Positions 54,386 to 62,377 of a stretch of 64,000 bases of DNA are shown one piece after another (position 1 is the first letter of the stretch; each line of letters opens with the position of its first letter). Made by a program: the position numbers and the translations under genes. This DNA comes from Brevibacterium sp. UCMA 11754. Lineage in GTDB: Bacteria; Actinomycetota; Actinomycetes; Actinomycetales; Brevibacteriaceae. Location: positions 310,001-374,000 of the forward strand of contig NZ_JACBOT010000031.1 of assembly GCF_021532275.1 (NCBI RefSeq), given 5' to 3'. Below the pieces are notes generated by a model. That model was not told the DNA's origin. It made no database searches and saw only the letters and a program-made list of their open reading frames with translations.

Positions 54386-54973
54386 TCAGCTCAGCGGCTT
54401 GACCAGAACGACGAATTCGAGGTCGTCGACGAGCGGCACTCCGAACCGGTCGTCTCCGTAGGGAAAGGGTTCGACCTCTCCGGTTCGTTCGTAGCCGCGG
54501 CGCTCATAGTAGGCGATGAGCTCGGCGCGCTTGTTGATGACGCTCATTCGCAGCGAGTGAGCGCTCCAGCGTTCGACCACCCAAGCCTCGGCGAGGTTCA
54601 TCAGAGCCGATCCCACGCCTTGCCCCTGCCCCAGTGGGGAGACCGCGAGCACGCCGAGGTAGGCGATTCCGTCGACGGGTTCGCGCAGGTAGACGCTGCC
54701 GACAGCCTGCCCCTCGGCGGACCGGACGAGGATCATCGACGCATCGGGCTCGGCGAGCATCTCGCGGGCCATATCGGCATCGAGTCGCTGACCGCTGAGC
54801 AGATCCGCCTCGGTCGTCCACCCCTGCTTCGAGGGCTCACCACGGTAGGCGGAGGCGACGAGTTCAACGTAGTCGTCGATGTCGTCGAGGCTGAGTTCGC
54901 TGACCTCGAAGCCTGTCTCGTGCAGGATCAGCTTGTGAGCATCGACCATCGTGGCGGGTGCGTAAGAGGACAT
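54386..54973 (-). CDS. GNAT family N-acetyltransferase
   Basis: Acetyltransferase of 195 residues. GIAYLGVLAVSPLGQGQGVGSALMNLAEAW (about residues 103-132) is the acetyl-CoA-binding core, and LRMSVINKRAELIAYYERRGYERTGEVEPFP is the C-terminal GNAT signature. It probably acetylates a small molecule; substrate unknown. Ends at a strong shared terminator with the MatC-type gene. Confidence 0.9.
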   Translation of the reverse strand: MSSYAPATMVDAHKLILHETGFEVSELSLDDIDDYVELVASAYRGEPSKQGWTTEADLLSGQRLDADMAREMLAEPDASMILVRSAEGQAVGSVYLREPVDGIAYLGVLAVSPLGQGQGVGSALMNLAEAWVVERWSAHSLRMSVINKRAELIAYYERRGYERTGEVEPFPYGDDRFGVPLVDDLEFVVLVKPLS

Positions 54974-55142
54974 AGGTCGGCTCCTTGAGGATGTCTGACC
55001 GTCGCCATGTACGGCCGAAAGAACGGGTTGCTCAACAGGTTAGTCGCTCGATGGGGAATACAACTATGGTTTCATGTATCAGGACTGACTCATCCACGTG
55101 CTGGCATGGGGATGACCGACACCTTCACCTTAAGGAGCGTTC

Positions 55143-55469
55143 ATGGACCTCGAGATCTCGGACGAGACGTACACCTTTGCCCAGGACATCGCGGCGTCTC
55201 GCTTCACGGTGAGCCACGACGGCAAGGTCATCGGACACGTCGACTACATCGACCGCGCGGCCAGCCCTGATGACACGTCCGAATCCGCAGTGCGCACGTT
55301 CACCCACACCGAGGTGTCCCCCGCTTATGGTGGCCGCGGCATCGCCGCACACCTGGTGCGCTTCGCCCTTGAGACCAGCGCCGAGGCGGACCTGAAATTC
55401 CGTACGACCTGTTCCTATGTCATGGAGTTCTTCCGCAAGAATCCCGAATTCGACGAGCTGCGTGCCTGA
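55143..55469 (+). CDS. NATD1/YjdJ-type small N-acetyltransferase-like protein
   Basis: A 108-residue GCN5-related protein of the YjdJ/NATD1 (PF14542-type) family: FTVSHDGKVIGHVDYIDR, then FTHTEVSPAYGGRGIAAHLVRFALETSAEADLKFRTTCSYVMEFFRKNPEF. Ribosome site GGAG six bases before ATG. The last 55 bases overlap the convergent DUF2306 gene. Function of the family is poorly known. Confidence 0.92.
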   Translation: MDLEISDETYTFAQDIAASRFTVSHDGKVIGHVDYIDRAASPDDTSESAVRTFTHTEVSPAYGGRGIAAHLVRFALETSAEADLKFRTTCSYVMEFFRKNPEFDELRA

Positions 55470-55921
55470 GTCGGCACGAATCTGAGGACGTAGACGACCC
55501 AGACCGTGGCGGCGATGACGATTGCTGCGACGGCACCCCACAGCAGACCTGGATCGACCACCGCCAGCTGAGGTATCTCCCTGCCCGGAATGATCGCGGC
55601 GAAGGTGCCCGCCGTCAGCGCGCCGAGCCATGATCCGATCATCATCCCGATGTGCCTGCGGATGTTTCCTCTCCGGATCGCAATGACTCCGACGGTTGTG
55701 GTGCCGAAGGTGAAGATCGCGAGTGCGTGGAAGATCGTGAAGCTTCCGCTGAGGGTGTAGATGAACATTCCGCTCACGCACACGAGGTACATGAGGATGA
55801 CCCATGATCGCCCGATCCATCTGTGCCGACGGTCCTTGGTCCGCCGGATGATCTGGACCGGGGCCAAGAGCACAACGCCAGAGGCGGCAAGAGCGTGGAT
55901 TGCTATGAACATCGTTGTCAT
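55415..55921 (-). CDS. DUF2306 membrane protein
   Basis: A 168-residue membrane protein with four to five helices. The DUF2306 pattern is FIAIHALAASGVVLLAPVQI, KDRRHRWIGRSWVILMYLVCVSGMFIY and IRRHIGMMIGSWLGALTAG, with conserved His residues (His9, His33, His65, His90 region) that resemble haem- or metal-liganding positions. The 3' end overlaps the convergent acetyltransferase-like gene by 55 bases, unusual but possible in a compact genome. Divergent from a MerR regulator. Confidence 0.85.
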   Translation of the reverse strand: MTTMFIAIHALAASGVVLLAPVQIIRRTKDRRHRWIGRSWVILMYLVCVSGMFIYTLSGSFTIFHALAIFTFGTTTVGVIAIRRGNIRRHIGMMIGSWLGALTAGTFAAIIPGREIPQLAVVDPGLLWGAVAAIVIAATVWVVYVLRFVPTQARSSSNSGFLRKNSMT

Positions 55922-55960
55922 AGACCTAAGATAGTTTCACTAACCAAGGCCGGCAACGTA

Positions 55961-56011
55961 GATAGCAGAACCCGAATTGCTATCCAAGCCAGGTGCCGCC
56001 ACGCTGCTATC
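55961..56011. promoter_or_regulatory. GATAGC/GCTATC repeats, candidate MerR operator
   Basis: GATAGC (55961-55966), GCTATC (55979-55984) and GCTATC (56006-56011) lie between the DUF2306 gene and the MerR gene. The first two form a dyad with a 12-base spacer, and the third is a direct repeat 20 bases before the MerR start. Likely recognition elements of the divergent regulator. Confidence 0.4.
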
Positions 56012-56031
56012 TCAGCTGATTGGGGACCCGC

Positions 56032-56700
56032 ATGAAGCTCAGCGCCTTGGCTCGAGAATCCGGAGTCTCGACCGCCAGCATCAAGTACTACATCCACGTC
56101 GGCATCCTTCGTCCCGGCCTCAAGCGCAACGCGACCACGTCCGACTACTCCCAGGCCCACGTCGACCGTCTCGGGCTCATCACCTGCCTGCGCCGGGAGC
56201 TCAGCTCCCCCATCGAGTCCATCGCCGCACTGACTCGGGCCATCGATGACGAGTCACTGGAGAACATCGAACTGATGGGCATCTGCCAAAGACTTGCGCT
56301 GGAGGCGAGCAACGTCCTGAAGTCCGCAGCCGGCTCATCCTCACCTTCCGAGCCTGAACCTGAACCGGCACCGAAAACTATCGAGAACGATATCCGTGAC
56401 ATTCTGCAAGAACTGGGTTGGCCGGACATCTCACCAACCGCCGTGGCATCGATGGCAGGCGTGCTCGAGGAATTGAGCGACTCAGGTTATCCCGTCGGGC
56501 GCGACACGATCCTCCGCCACATTCAGGCATTGGCCGAGATCGCGGCCAGGAACACCACACCGATCACCGACAGTCTGAGCAGAGATCGGATCTGCGTCGA
56601 GGTGGTTCGCGGGATCACGATGCACAACAGACTCTTGGTGGCGACCAGTGCTCTCGTCCATGCTTCGCTGTCGGCCATGCCTCGAAGCCCGCAGTCCTGA
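56032..56700 (+). CDS. MerR family regulator
   Basis: DNA-binding regulator of 222 residues. The N-terminal MerR helix-turn-helix (MKLSALARESGVSTASIKYYIHVGIL, in pieces, about residues 1-28) and DYSQAHVDRLGLITCLRRELSSPIESIAAL complete the DNA-binding domain. A Pro/Glu-rich linker (about residues 103-118) leads to a helical C-terminal domain of unknown ligand. Start ATG 56032. Divergent from the DUF2306 membrane protein, its probable target along with itself. Confidence 0.85.
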   Translation: MKLSALARESGVSTASIKYYIHVGILRPGLKRNATTSDYSQAHVDRLGLITCLRRELSSPIESIAALTRAIDDESLENIELMGICQRLALEASNVLKSAAGSSSPSEPEPEPAPKTIENDIRDILQELGWPDISPTAVASMAGVLEELSDSGYPVGRDTILRHIQALAEIAARNTTPITDSLSRDRICVEVVRGITMHNRLLVATSALVHASLSAMPRSPQS

Positions 56701-56828
56701 GAGTCCCTGACAACGAATTCCGTATAGCCCACATCGAATATCACCACTACACTGATCACGACTGCTCCCTACTGTGGCTTCCGGCGAGCGGCGGCCATGC
56801 CTCATCGACAACCAAAGGAGGATCTGTC

Positions 56829-58286
56829 GTGGACATCACGCCGATCATCGACAAGCTCAACACCGGACTGTTCATCAATGGCCAGTGGCGCGATGCCGAG
56901 GGCGGAAAGACCATCGACGTTGCGAACCCCGCGACCGGTGACTTCATCACCACGGTCGCAGACGGCTCGGCAGCCGATGCCGAAGAGGCCATCAAGGTCG
57001 CCGGTGACACCCAGGAATCATGGGCCGCCACCCCGCCGCGCGAACGCGCCGAGATCCTACGCCGTGCCTTCGAACTCCTCATCGAACGTGCCGACGACAT
57101 CGCGGCAGTCATGACCGCCGAGATGGGCAAGCCCTTCGCCGAGTCCAAGGGGGAGGTCACCTATGGAGCAGAATTCTTCCGCTGGTTCTCTGAGGAAGCC
57201 GTGCGTGTCGGCGGCCAATACACCCAGTCCACCGATGGCAAGACCCGCGTCATGGTCTCCCGCGAGCCCGTCGGGCCCTGCATCCTCATCACGCCGTGGA
57301 ACTTCCCGCTGGCCATGGGCACCCGCAAGATCGGCCCAGCCATCGCCGCCGGCTGCACCATGGTGTTCAAGCCTGCGAAGCTGACCCCGCTGACCTCCCT
57401 CATGCTCGTCGACGTGCTCATCGAGGCCGGCCTGCCCGCCGGTGTCCTCAACGTCGTCACCTCCGAATCCGCTCGTCGCGTGGTCACCCCGTGGATGGAA
57501 TCCGGAATCGCCCGCAAGGTAACCTTCACCGGCTCCACCGAGGTGGGCGTGGGCCTGCTCAAGCAGGCCGCCGACAATGTCATGAAGACTTCGATGGAGC
57601 TCGGCGGCAACGCTCCGTTCGTCGTCTGCGAGGACGCCGACATCGACAAGGCCGTCACCGGTGCGGTCCAGGCGAAGATGCGCAACGGCGGCGAGGCCTG
57701 CACCTCGGCGAACCGTCTGTTCGTCCACTCCTCCGTCGCTGAGGAGTTCTCGACGAAGCTGACCGAGCGCATCGGCTCGATGAAGGTCGGCAACGGCCTC
57801 GACGAAGGCACCGAGGTGGGCCCGCTGGTCGATCAGGATTCCCTGGACAAGGTCGCCGGCCTCGTCGATGATGCTGTGTCCAAGGGCGCGAAGGTCCTCA
57901 CCGGCGGGTCGAAGATCGAAGGCAAGGGCTTCTTCTACAGCCCGACCGTCATGACCGATGTGCCGCTGGACTCCGAGATCCGCACCACCGAGATCTTCGG
58001 ACCCGTCGCACCCATCGTCACCTTCGACACCGATGAGGAGGGCATCGCTCTGGCCAACGAGACCGAGTTCGGTCTGGCCGGCTACCTGTTCAGTGAGAAC
58101 GTCGAGCGTGCGCTGAACCTGGCCGACAAGATGCAGGTCGGCATGGTCGGTCTCAACACCGGCTTGGTCTCCAACCCTGCAGCGCCCTTCGGCGGGGTGA
58201 AGAAGTCCGGGCTCGGCCGCGAGGGCGGAAACGTAGGCATCGAAGAGTTCCTCGAGGTCAAGTACGTGGCTCTGCCCCGGGCCTGA
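56829..58286 (+). CDS. NAD(P)-dependent succinate-semialdehyde dehydrogenase
   Basis: Aldehyde dehydrogenase of 485 residues of the GabD type. Motifs: LITPWNFPLAMGTRKIGPAIAAGC, the cofactor motif FTGSTEVGVGLLKQA, the general base in MELGGNAPFVV, the nucleophile in GGEACTSANRLF, and PFGGVKKSGLGREGGNVGIEEFLEVKYV. Starts at GTG 56829 with a strong AGGAGG site. It catalyses the last step of 4-aminobutyrate-type degradation, or oxidises a similar semialdehyde. Its paralogue at 37785 is shorter. The MerR gene ends 129 bases upstream on the same strand. Confidence 0.93.
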   Translation: MDITPIIDKLNTGLFINGQWRDAEGGKTIDVANPATGDFITTVADGSAADAEEAIKVAGDTQESWAATPPRERAEILRRAFELLIERADDIAAVMTAEMGKPFAESKGEVTYGAEFFRWFSEEAVRVGGQYTQSTDGKTRVMVSREPVGPCILITPWNFPLAMGTRKIGPAIAAGCTMVFKPAKLTPLTSLMLVDVLIEAGLPAGVLNVVTSESARRVVTPWMESGIARKVTFTGSTEVGVGLLKQAADNVMKTSMELGGNAPFVVCEDADIDKAVTGAVQAKMRNGGEACTSANRLFVHSSVAEEFSTKLTERIGSMKVGNGLDEGTEVGPLVDQDSLDKVAGLVDDAVSKGAKVLTGGSKIEGKGFFYSPTVMTDVPLDSEIRTTEIFGPVAPIVTFDTDEEGIALANETEFGLAGYLFSENVERALNLADKMQVGMVGLNTGLVSNPAAPFGGVKKSGLGREGGNVGIEEFLEVKYVALPRA

Positions 58287-58326
58287 GCGCGCATCATTCG
58301 CGTACTTCCAATGCGCATGTCAGGCA

Positions 58327-59373
58327 TCAGTGCATGGCATGCGCATTGTCTGTGCGCAGACGCATGTCCACCCACTGCTTGACCTCGGGCCTCGGGGTGA
58401 CACCCGGCTGGGGGTTCTCACCCTCCTGCGGCATCTTCCCGGCGAACACCGCAGGCACATCGTCGAGTGCCAGCGCCGGACCCATGATCTTCTCTGTGGG
58501 CATCTCGACGAGCAGGTCCACGGCCTCTGCCATGTCCCGAGGATGTTCGTAGATGAATGAGCCTTTGATGCGCAGCTGCTTCTGCGCGATATTGAAGCTG
58601 GAGGCGCCGAGGTGGTGGTGGTCTTCCCCGACCAGTGTGATCGCCGCGAACGGCGCCAGGTGGTCTACGACTGCACCGAGGGCCTCAGGCACTCCGGCGG
58701 CATCGATGACGACGTCCGGTGCTGGGCACTGTCCCGGCGTGAAGACCCGGGCTCCGAGTTCGACTGCCAGCGCGCGACGTTTGTCGTTGGGCTCACTGAC
58801 CCATGGGCGATACCCCTGCGCGACGAGGGTGAAGATCGAGAGCAGCCCCTGGGCACCGGCACCGAGCACGAGTACGGTCTCCGTCCCGTCAAGTCCCGTT
58901 CGCCGGATCGCCGAGGCAGCAACGGCGAGCGGCTCGGCGCACACCGCTCGTTCGAGCGCCATCTCCGGGGGCAGTCGATGACAGAAATCGATGGGATGGT
59001 CGATCACCTCGGCGAGGAAGCCCGGCTGGGTGAGGACTCCTGCGCTCAGCCGCGAGGTGCAGGCGGAGGTCATACCGAGTCTACAGTATTCGCACCGGCC
59101 GCAGGTGATGTTCGGCTCGAGGGCAACCCGATCCCCGACGGCGAATCCGTGGGTACCGGAACCCACCTCGGCGACTTCACCGATGCCTTCGTGGCCCAGC
59201 CGCCACGGAAGCTCGGGCGGTGTGCGCAGGCCGGTGGCCAGTCTCTGGTCGGTTCCGCAGATTCCGACGGCGAGCATCCGGACTCGGAGATCACTGCCGC
59301 CCAACGGCCCCTGCGGCAGTGGGCCGTCGAGGATCTCGACGCGGCCAGGTGCTGTGATCTCCGCTGTGCGCAT
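58327..59373 (-). CDS. zinc-dependent alcohol dehydrogenase (MDR family)
   Basis: Medium-chain dehydrogenase of 348 residues. The catalytic zinc residues are in GICGTD and GHEGIGEV, and the structural zinc cluster is CGRCEYCRLGMTSAC (about residues 91-105). The NAD motif is VLVLGAGAQGLLSIFTLV. It resembles threonine/sorbitol-dehydrogenase-like enzymes (also NPITCG...-type PNITCGRC). It shares one base with the upstream MHS transporter gene, so the two form an operon: the transporter imports the alcohol or polyol and this enzyme oxidises it. Converges with the semialdehyde dehydrogenase. Confidence 0.92.
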   Translation of the reverse strand: MRTAEITAPGRVEILDGPLPQGPLGGSDLRVRMLAVGICGTDQRLATGLRTPPELPWRLGHEGIGEVAEVGSGTHGFAVGDRVALEPNITCGRCEYCRLGMTSACTSRLSAGVLTQPGFLAEVIDHPIDFCHRLPPEMALERAVCAEPLAVAASAIRRTGLDGTETVLVLGAGAQGLLSIFTLVAQGYRPWVSEPNDKRRALAVELGARVFTPGQCPAPDVVIDAAGVPEALGAVVDHLAPFAAITLVGEDHHHLGASSFNIAQKQLRIKGSFIYEHPRDMAEAVDLLVEMPTEKIMGPALALDDVPAVFAGKMPQEGENPQPGVTPRPEVKQWVDMRLRTDNAHAMH

Positions 59374-60737
59374 CAGAGCTGGAGCGCCTTCGCATCAGTC
59401 TTCGAGGCGCGCTCGACGTTGCGTTCGACGCGCCACTGGTGGACGAGGTACATCGCGATGGCGATCGAGATGAGGCATCCGCCTGCCAGGTACGCGGCGA
59501 CGAGATACCACGAGCCGTTCCCGACGCCGATGAGGAAGGTCGCGATGAACGGGGTGAAGCCACCGGCGATGGCGCTGGCCAGTTGGTAGCCGACGCCGGC
59601 TCCGCTGTAGCGGAATTCCGGACTGAACATTTCGGCGAACAGGGGCTGCTGGACGCTGACGACGGCGTCGTGGGCAACGTTGATCAGCAGCACGGCGAAG
59701 ATGACGATCGCGACGATGTTGCCGCTCTCGAGGGCGAAGAAGAACGGGATCGCGCAGACGAGGCCGACGAAGCCGCCGGTGAGGTAGACACGCAGTCGGC
59801 CGTACTTGTCGGAGAGGTAGGCGAATGCGGGGATCGTGATGATGCCGAGTCCGCCGACCAGCAGGGTGATGTTGAGCATCACGGACCTGTCGAGTCCGAG
59901 CTCATCCGTCGAGTACGACAGGGCGAATGTGGTCACGATGTACATGGTCAGCAGCTCGATGAAACGCAGGCCGACGATCTGGAAGATCTGGGCCGGGTAG
60001 CGTTTGAAGGCCTCGAAGATCGGCAGCTTCGCGACCTTGTCCTCCTTGGCGTTCTTCACTCGCTCGAGGTATTCCTCGGACTCCTGGACGCCGGAGCGGA
60101 TCCAGAGGCCGATGAGGACGAGGGCGGCACTGAAGAAGAAGGGAATGCGCCAGCCCCAGGCGAGGAAGGCTTCCTGAGAGAAGTTGGCACTCAGGAGTGC
60201 GACAAGGCCGGTGGCCATCAGGAGCCCGAAGGAGTATCCGATCTGGACGCCGCTGGAGAAGAAGGCACGCAGCTTCGAGGGAGCGCTTTCGACGGCCATG
60301 AGTGCCGCGCCGCCCCACTCTCCGCCGACCGCGACACCCTGGACGCAGCGCAGCAGAACGAGCAGTGCCGGTGCCAACCAGCCGACGGAGTCGTAGGTGG
60401 GGAGGAATCCGATGAGGGCCGTGGCGATGCCCATGATCGTCATCGTCCAGATGAGCATGGATTTGCGGCCGAGCTTGTCACCGAAGTGGCCGAAGATGAT
60501 GCCGCCGAGAGGACGGAAGATGAAGCCGACGCCGAAGGTCGCGAATGCTGCCAAGGTTCCCGCATGGGCACTGTAGCCGGGGAAGAAGAGTTCGCCGAAG
60601 ACCAGTGCTGCAACGATGCCGTAGAGGAGGAAGTCGTACCACTCGACCACTGCGCCGATGAAGGAGCCGGCGGCTGCGCGTCTGGCGCGCTTGAGTTCCT
60701 CGGTGTTCGCAGCAGTCTGATTCTGTGCTGTGGACAT
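59373..60737 (-). CDS. MFS transporter, metabolite:H+ symporter (MHS) family
   Basis: Twelve-helix proton symporter of 454 residues like ProP/ShiA/KgtP. The N-terminal FIGAVVEWYDFLLYGIVAALVFGELFFP is the MHS hallmark, followed by FRPLGGIIFGHFGDKLGRKSMLI (motif A) and GVAVGGEWGGAALMAVESAP. The second half has YLSDKYGRLRVYLTGGF. Ribosome site AAGGAG. First gene of the operon with the alcohol dehydrogenase; divergent from an IclR regulator across a promoter region rich in palindromes. Confidence 0.93.
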   Translation of the reverse strand: MSTAQNQTAANTEELKRARRAAAGSFIGAVVEWYDFLLYGIVAALVFGELFFPGYSAHAGTLAAFATFGVGFIFRPLGGIIFGHFGDKLGRKSMLIWTMTIMGIATALIGFLPTYDSVGWLAPALLVLLRCVQGVAVGGEWGGAALMAVESAPSKLRAFFSSGVQIGYSFGLLMATGLVALLSANFSQEAFLAWGWRIPFFFSAALVLIGLWIRSGVQESEEYLERVKNAKEDKVAKLPIFEAFKRYPAQIFQIVGLRFIELLTMYIVTTFALSYSTDELGLDRSVMLNITLLVGGLGIITIPAFAYLSDKYGRLRVYLTGGFVGLVCAIPFFFALESGNIVAIVIFAVLLINVAHDAVVSVQQPLFAEMFSPEFRYSGAGVGYQLASAIAGGFTPFIATFLIGVGNGSWYLVAAYLAGGCLISIAIAMYLVHQWRVERNVERASKTDAKALQL

Positions 60738-60836
60738 GGCATTCTCCTTCGAATGGTGGAGCCGTAGGTCGATGGCAGTGCTGTCGGTTCGGGTTGACGC
60801 AAATCACATTATCACGATGTACGCTGTACGTACATA

Positions 60837-60853
60837 TGTGCACTTTGCGCACA
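60837..60853. promoter_or_regulatory. TGTGC/GCACA dyad in the MHS/IclR divergent promoter
   Basis: TGTGC (60837-60841), a seven-base spacer and GCACA (60849-60853), next to GTACGTAC at about 60826-60833. Lies between the two divergent starts and is suited to IclR binding. GATAAT on the minus strand at about 60809-60814 could be the -10 box of the transporter operon. Confidence 0.4.
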
Positions 60854-60939
60854 CTAATGAGATCGTGTGCCCGTGATCTGAGTCGTTGCTTCCGTCATCC
60901 GCGGAGGATGTACGTCGCTGCGACCGATACCCTGGAGAG

Positions 60940-61737
60940 GTGAAGTCAGAGTTGAGTCCCACCGAAGAGCCGTCGCAGCGCCCCCACTACGTCAAGTCCG
61001 CCGAGAAGACCTTGGCCGTACTCCTTGCCTTCAACTCCGATACCCCCTATCGCACCGTCACCGAGGTGGCCGCCGCCACCAATCTGACGCGGGCCGCAGC
61101 CCGGCGCTTCCTCCTCACGCTCGTCGACCTCGGCTATCTGTCGACGGAGGGCTCGCACTTCGCGCTCACCCCTCGAGTCCTCGACATCGGAGCCGGCTTC
61201 CTCGCCGGCTTGGATCTGCCGAAGATCGCTCAACCGCATCTCAATGAGCTGGCCCTCGACCTCGACGAGTCCGCGACATTGAGCATCCTCGATGCCGATG
61301 ACATCGTCTACATCGCTCGGGCTGCGGCCCCGCGACTCCATGCAGTCACCGTCAATTTGGGGAACAGGCTTCCCGCCTGGGCCACATCCATGGGCCGGAT
61401 GCTCATCGCCGAACTGCCCGAGTCGTTCCAGGAGCAGTTCCTCGAACGCGTTGAGATCTCACCGTTCACCGACCACACCGTGTCATCGGCCGCCGAGCTC
61501 GGTGACGAACTCAGCCGGATCCGGAGACAGGGCTGGTGCCTGGTGTCCCAGGAGCTCGATGACGGTCTCCGCGGGCTGGCCGTTCCGATTCGCCGAGGTG
61601 ACAACACTCTCGCCGCGCTCAACGTCTCCCTGCATACGTCTCATCTGCGCGGGCTCTCCGTCGAAGACGACCTCGTACCCCGCCTGCAGCAGGTGGCGGC
61701 ATCGATAGCGACGGACTTCGGTGGACGCTCAGCTTGA
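60940..61737 (+). CDS. IclR family regulator (PcaR/PobR-like)
   Basis: Regulator of 265 residues. The winged helix spans about residues 14-80 (YVKSAEKTLAVLLAFNSDTPYRTVTEVAAATNLTRAAARRFLLTLVDLGYL, in pieces). The IclR effector domain has IARAAAPRLHAVTVNLGNRLPAWATSMGRMLIAEL and GWCLVSQELDDGLRGLAVPIR, which fits the PcaR/PobR branch. The start is uncertain: GTG 60940 or TTG 60952 fit the conserved start of the family better than the longer frame from 60886. Probably controls the divergent MHS/alcohol dehydrogenase operon. Confidence 0.87.
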   Translation: MKSELSPTEEPSQRPHYVKSAEKTLAVLLAFNSDTPYRTVTEVAAATNLTRAAARRFLLTLVDLGYLSTEGSHFALTPRVLDIGAGFLAGLDLPKIAQPHLNELALDLDESATLSILDADDIVYIARAAAPRLHAVTVNLGNRLPAWATSMGRMLIAELPESFQEQFLERVEISPFTDHTVSSAAELGDELSRIRRQGWCLVSQELDDGLRGLAVPIRRGDNTLAALNVSLHTSHLRGLSVEDDLVPRLQQVAASIATDFGGRSA

Positions 61738-61797
61738 GGCGGCCCCGGTGACGGGGACCGGCTCGGCCAGGGCAGACTCCTGGATGACGGAGCAGCC

Positions 61798-62310
61798 ATG
61801 ATTCTGCCCGAGGTCCGCGACCCGACGATGGTGACGATTCGACGCGGCGGCACAATGACCGATGCTGATCATCGACTTCTGGCGCTGTGGGCAGCCGACT
61901 GCGCCGAGCATGTCCTGCACCTCTTCGAGCGCGAAGCTCCGGAGGACACACGAGTCCGTGATGCTGTGACTGCGGCCCGCGCTTGGGCTGACGGCACCGT
62001 GAAGATGATGCGGGCGCGCGCCTCAGGAGGACACGCCATGGGAGCTGCTCGTCCCTTGCGCAGCGCAGCTCGGTTCGCAGCCTATTCGGCAGGGCAGGCC
62101 GCCTGCGTCGGGCACGTCGCTGAACACGATCTTGGTGCTGCCGCCTATGCCATCAAAGCCGTACGCAGTGCGAATCCCGAGGACCCAGGCGCGGGACAGG
62201 CTGAACGCGACTGGCAGAGGGACCAACTGCCCAGGCAGATCCGTCAACTCGTCCTTGCGGATCAGAAGCGACGCAACTCCATCTGCTGGTTCCTCTTCGA
62301 CACCGACTGA
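61798..62310 (+). CDS. Imm-5-like putative immunity protein
   Basis: A 170-residue protein matching the putative immunity protein (Imm-5-like) family. VRDPTMVTIRRGGTMTDADHRLLALWAADCAEHVLHLFE (in pieces) opens it, and GHAMGAARPLRSAARFAAYSAGQAACVGHVAEHDLGAAAYAIKAV is its hallmark Ala/His-rich helical core. Ribosome site GGAG before ATG 61798. No polymorphic toxin gene lies beside it, so a solitary immunity or unrelated function is possible. Convergent with the following gene. Confidence 0.75.
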   Translation: MILPEVRDPTMVTIRRGGTMTDADHRLLALWAADCAEHVLHLFEREAPEDTRVRDAVTAARAWADGTVKMMRARASGGHAMGAARPLRSAARFAAYSAGQAACVGHVAEHDLGAAAYAIKAVRSANPEDPGAGQAERDWQRDQLPRQIRQLVLADQKRRNSICWFLFDTD

Positions 62311-62311
62311 A

Positions 62312-62377
62312 CCTGCGAAGTACGGTGATCTGCGCAGCACAGTTACCTGCGAAGCGCAGGCACAGTTGCCTGCGAGG
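62312..62377. repeat. CCTGCGAAG repeats between convergent genes
   Basis: CCTGCGAAG at 62312-62320 and 62346-62354 and CCTGCGAGG at 62369-62377, with CACAGTT after each of the first two. The stop codons of both convergent genes flank or touch the array. The middle copy also folds as CCTGCG-AAG-CGCAGG (62346-62360) and may act as a weak terminator. Confidence 0.6.

Noticed and set aside
59439-60767. Long plus-strand acidic frame opposite the MHS transporter
   Set aside because: Shadow of the real transporter gene, with a composition dictated by it.
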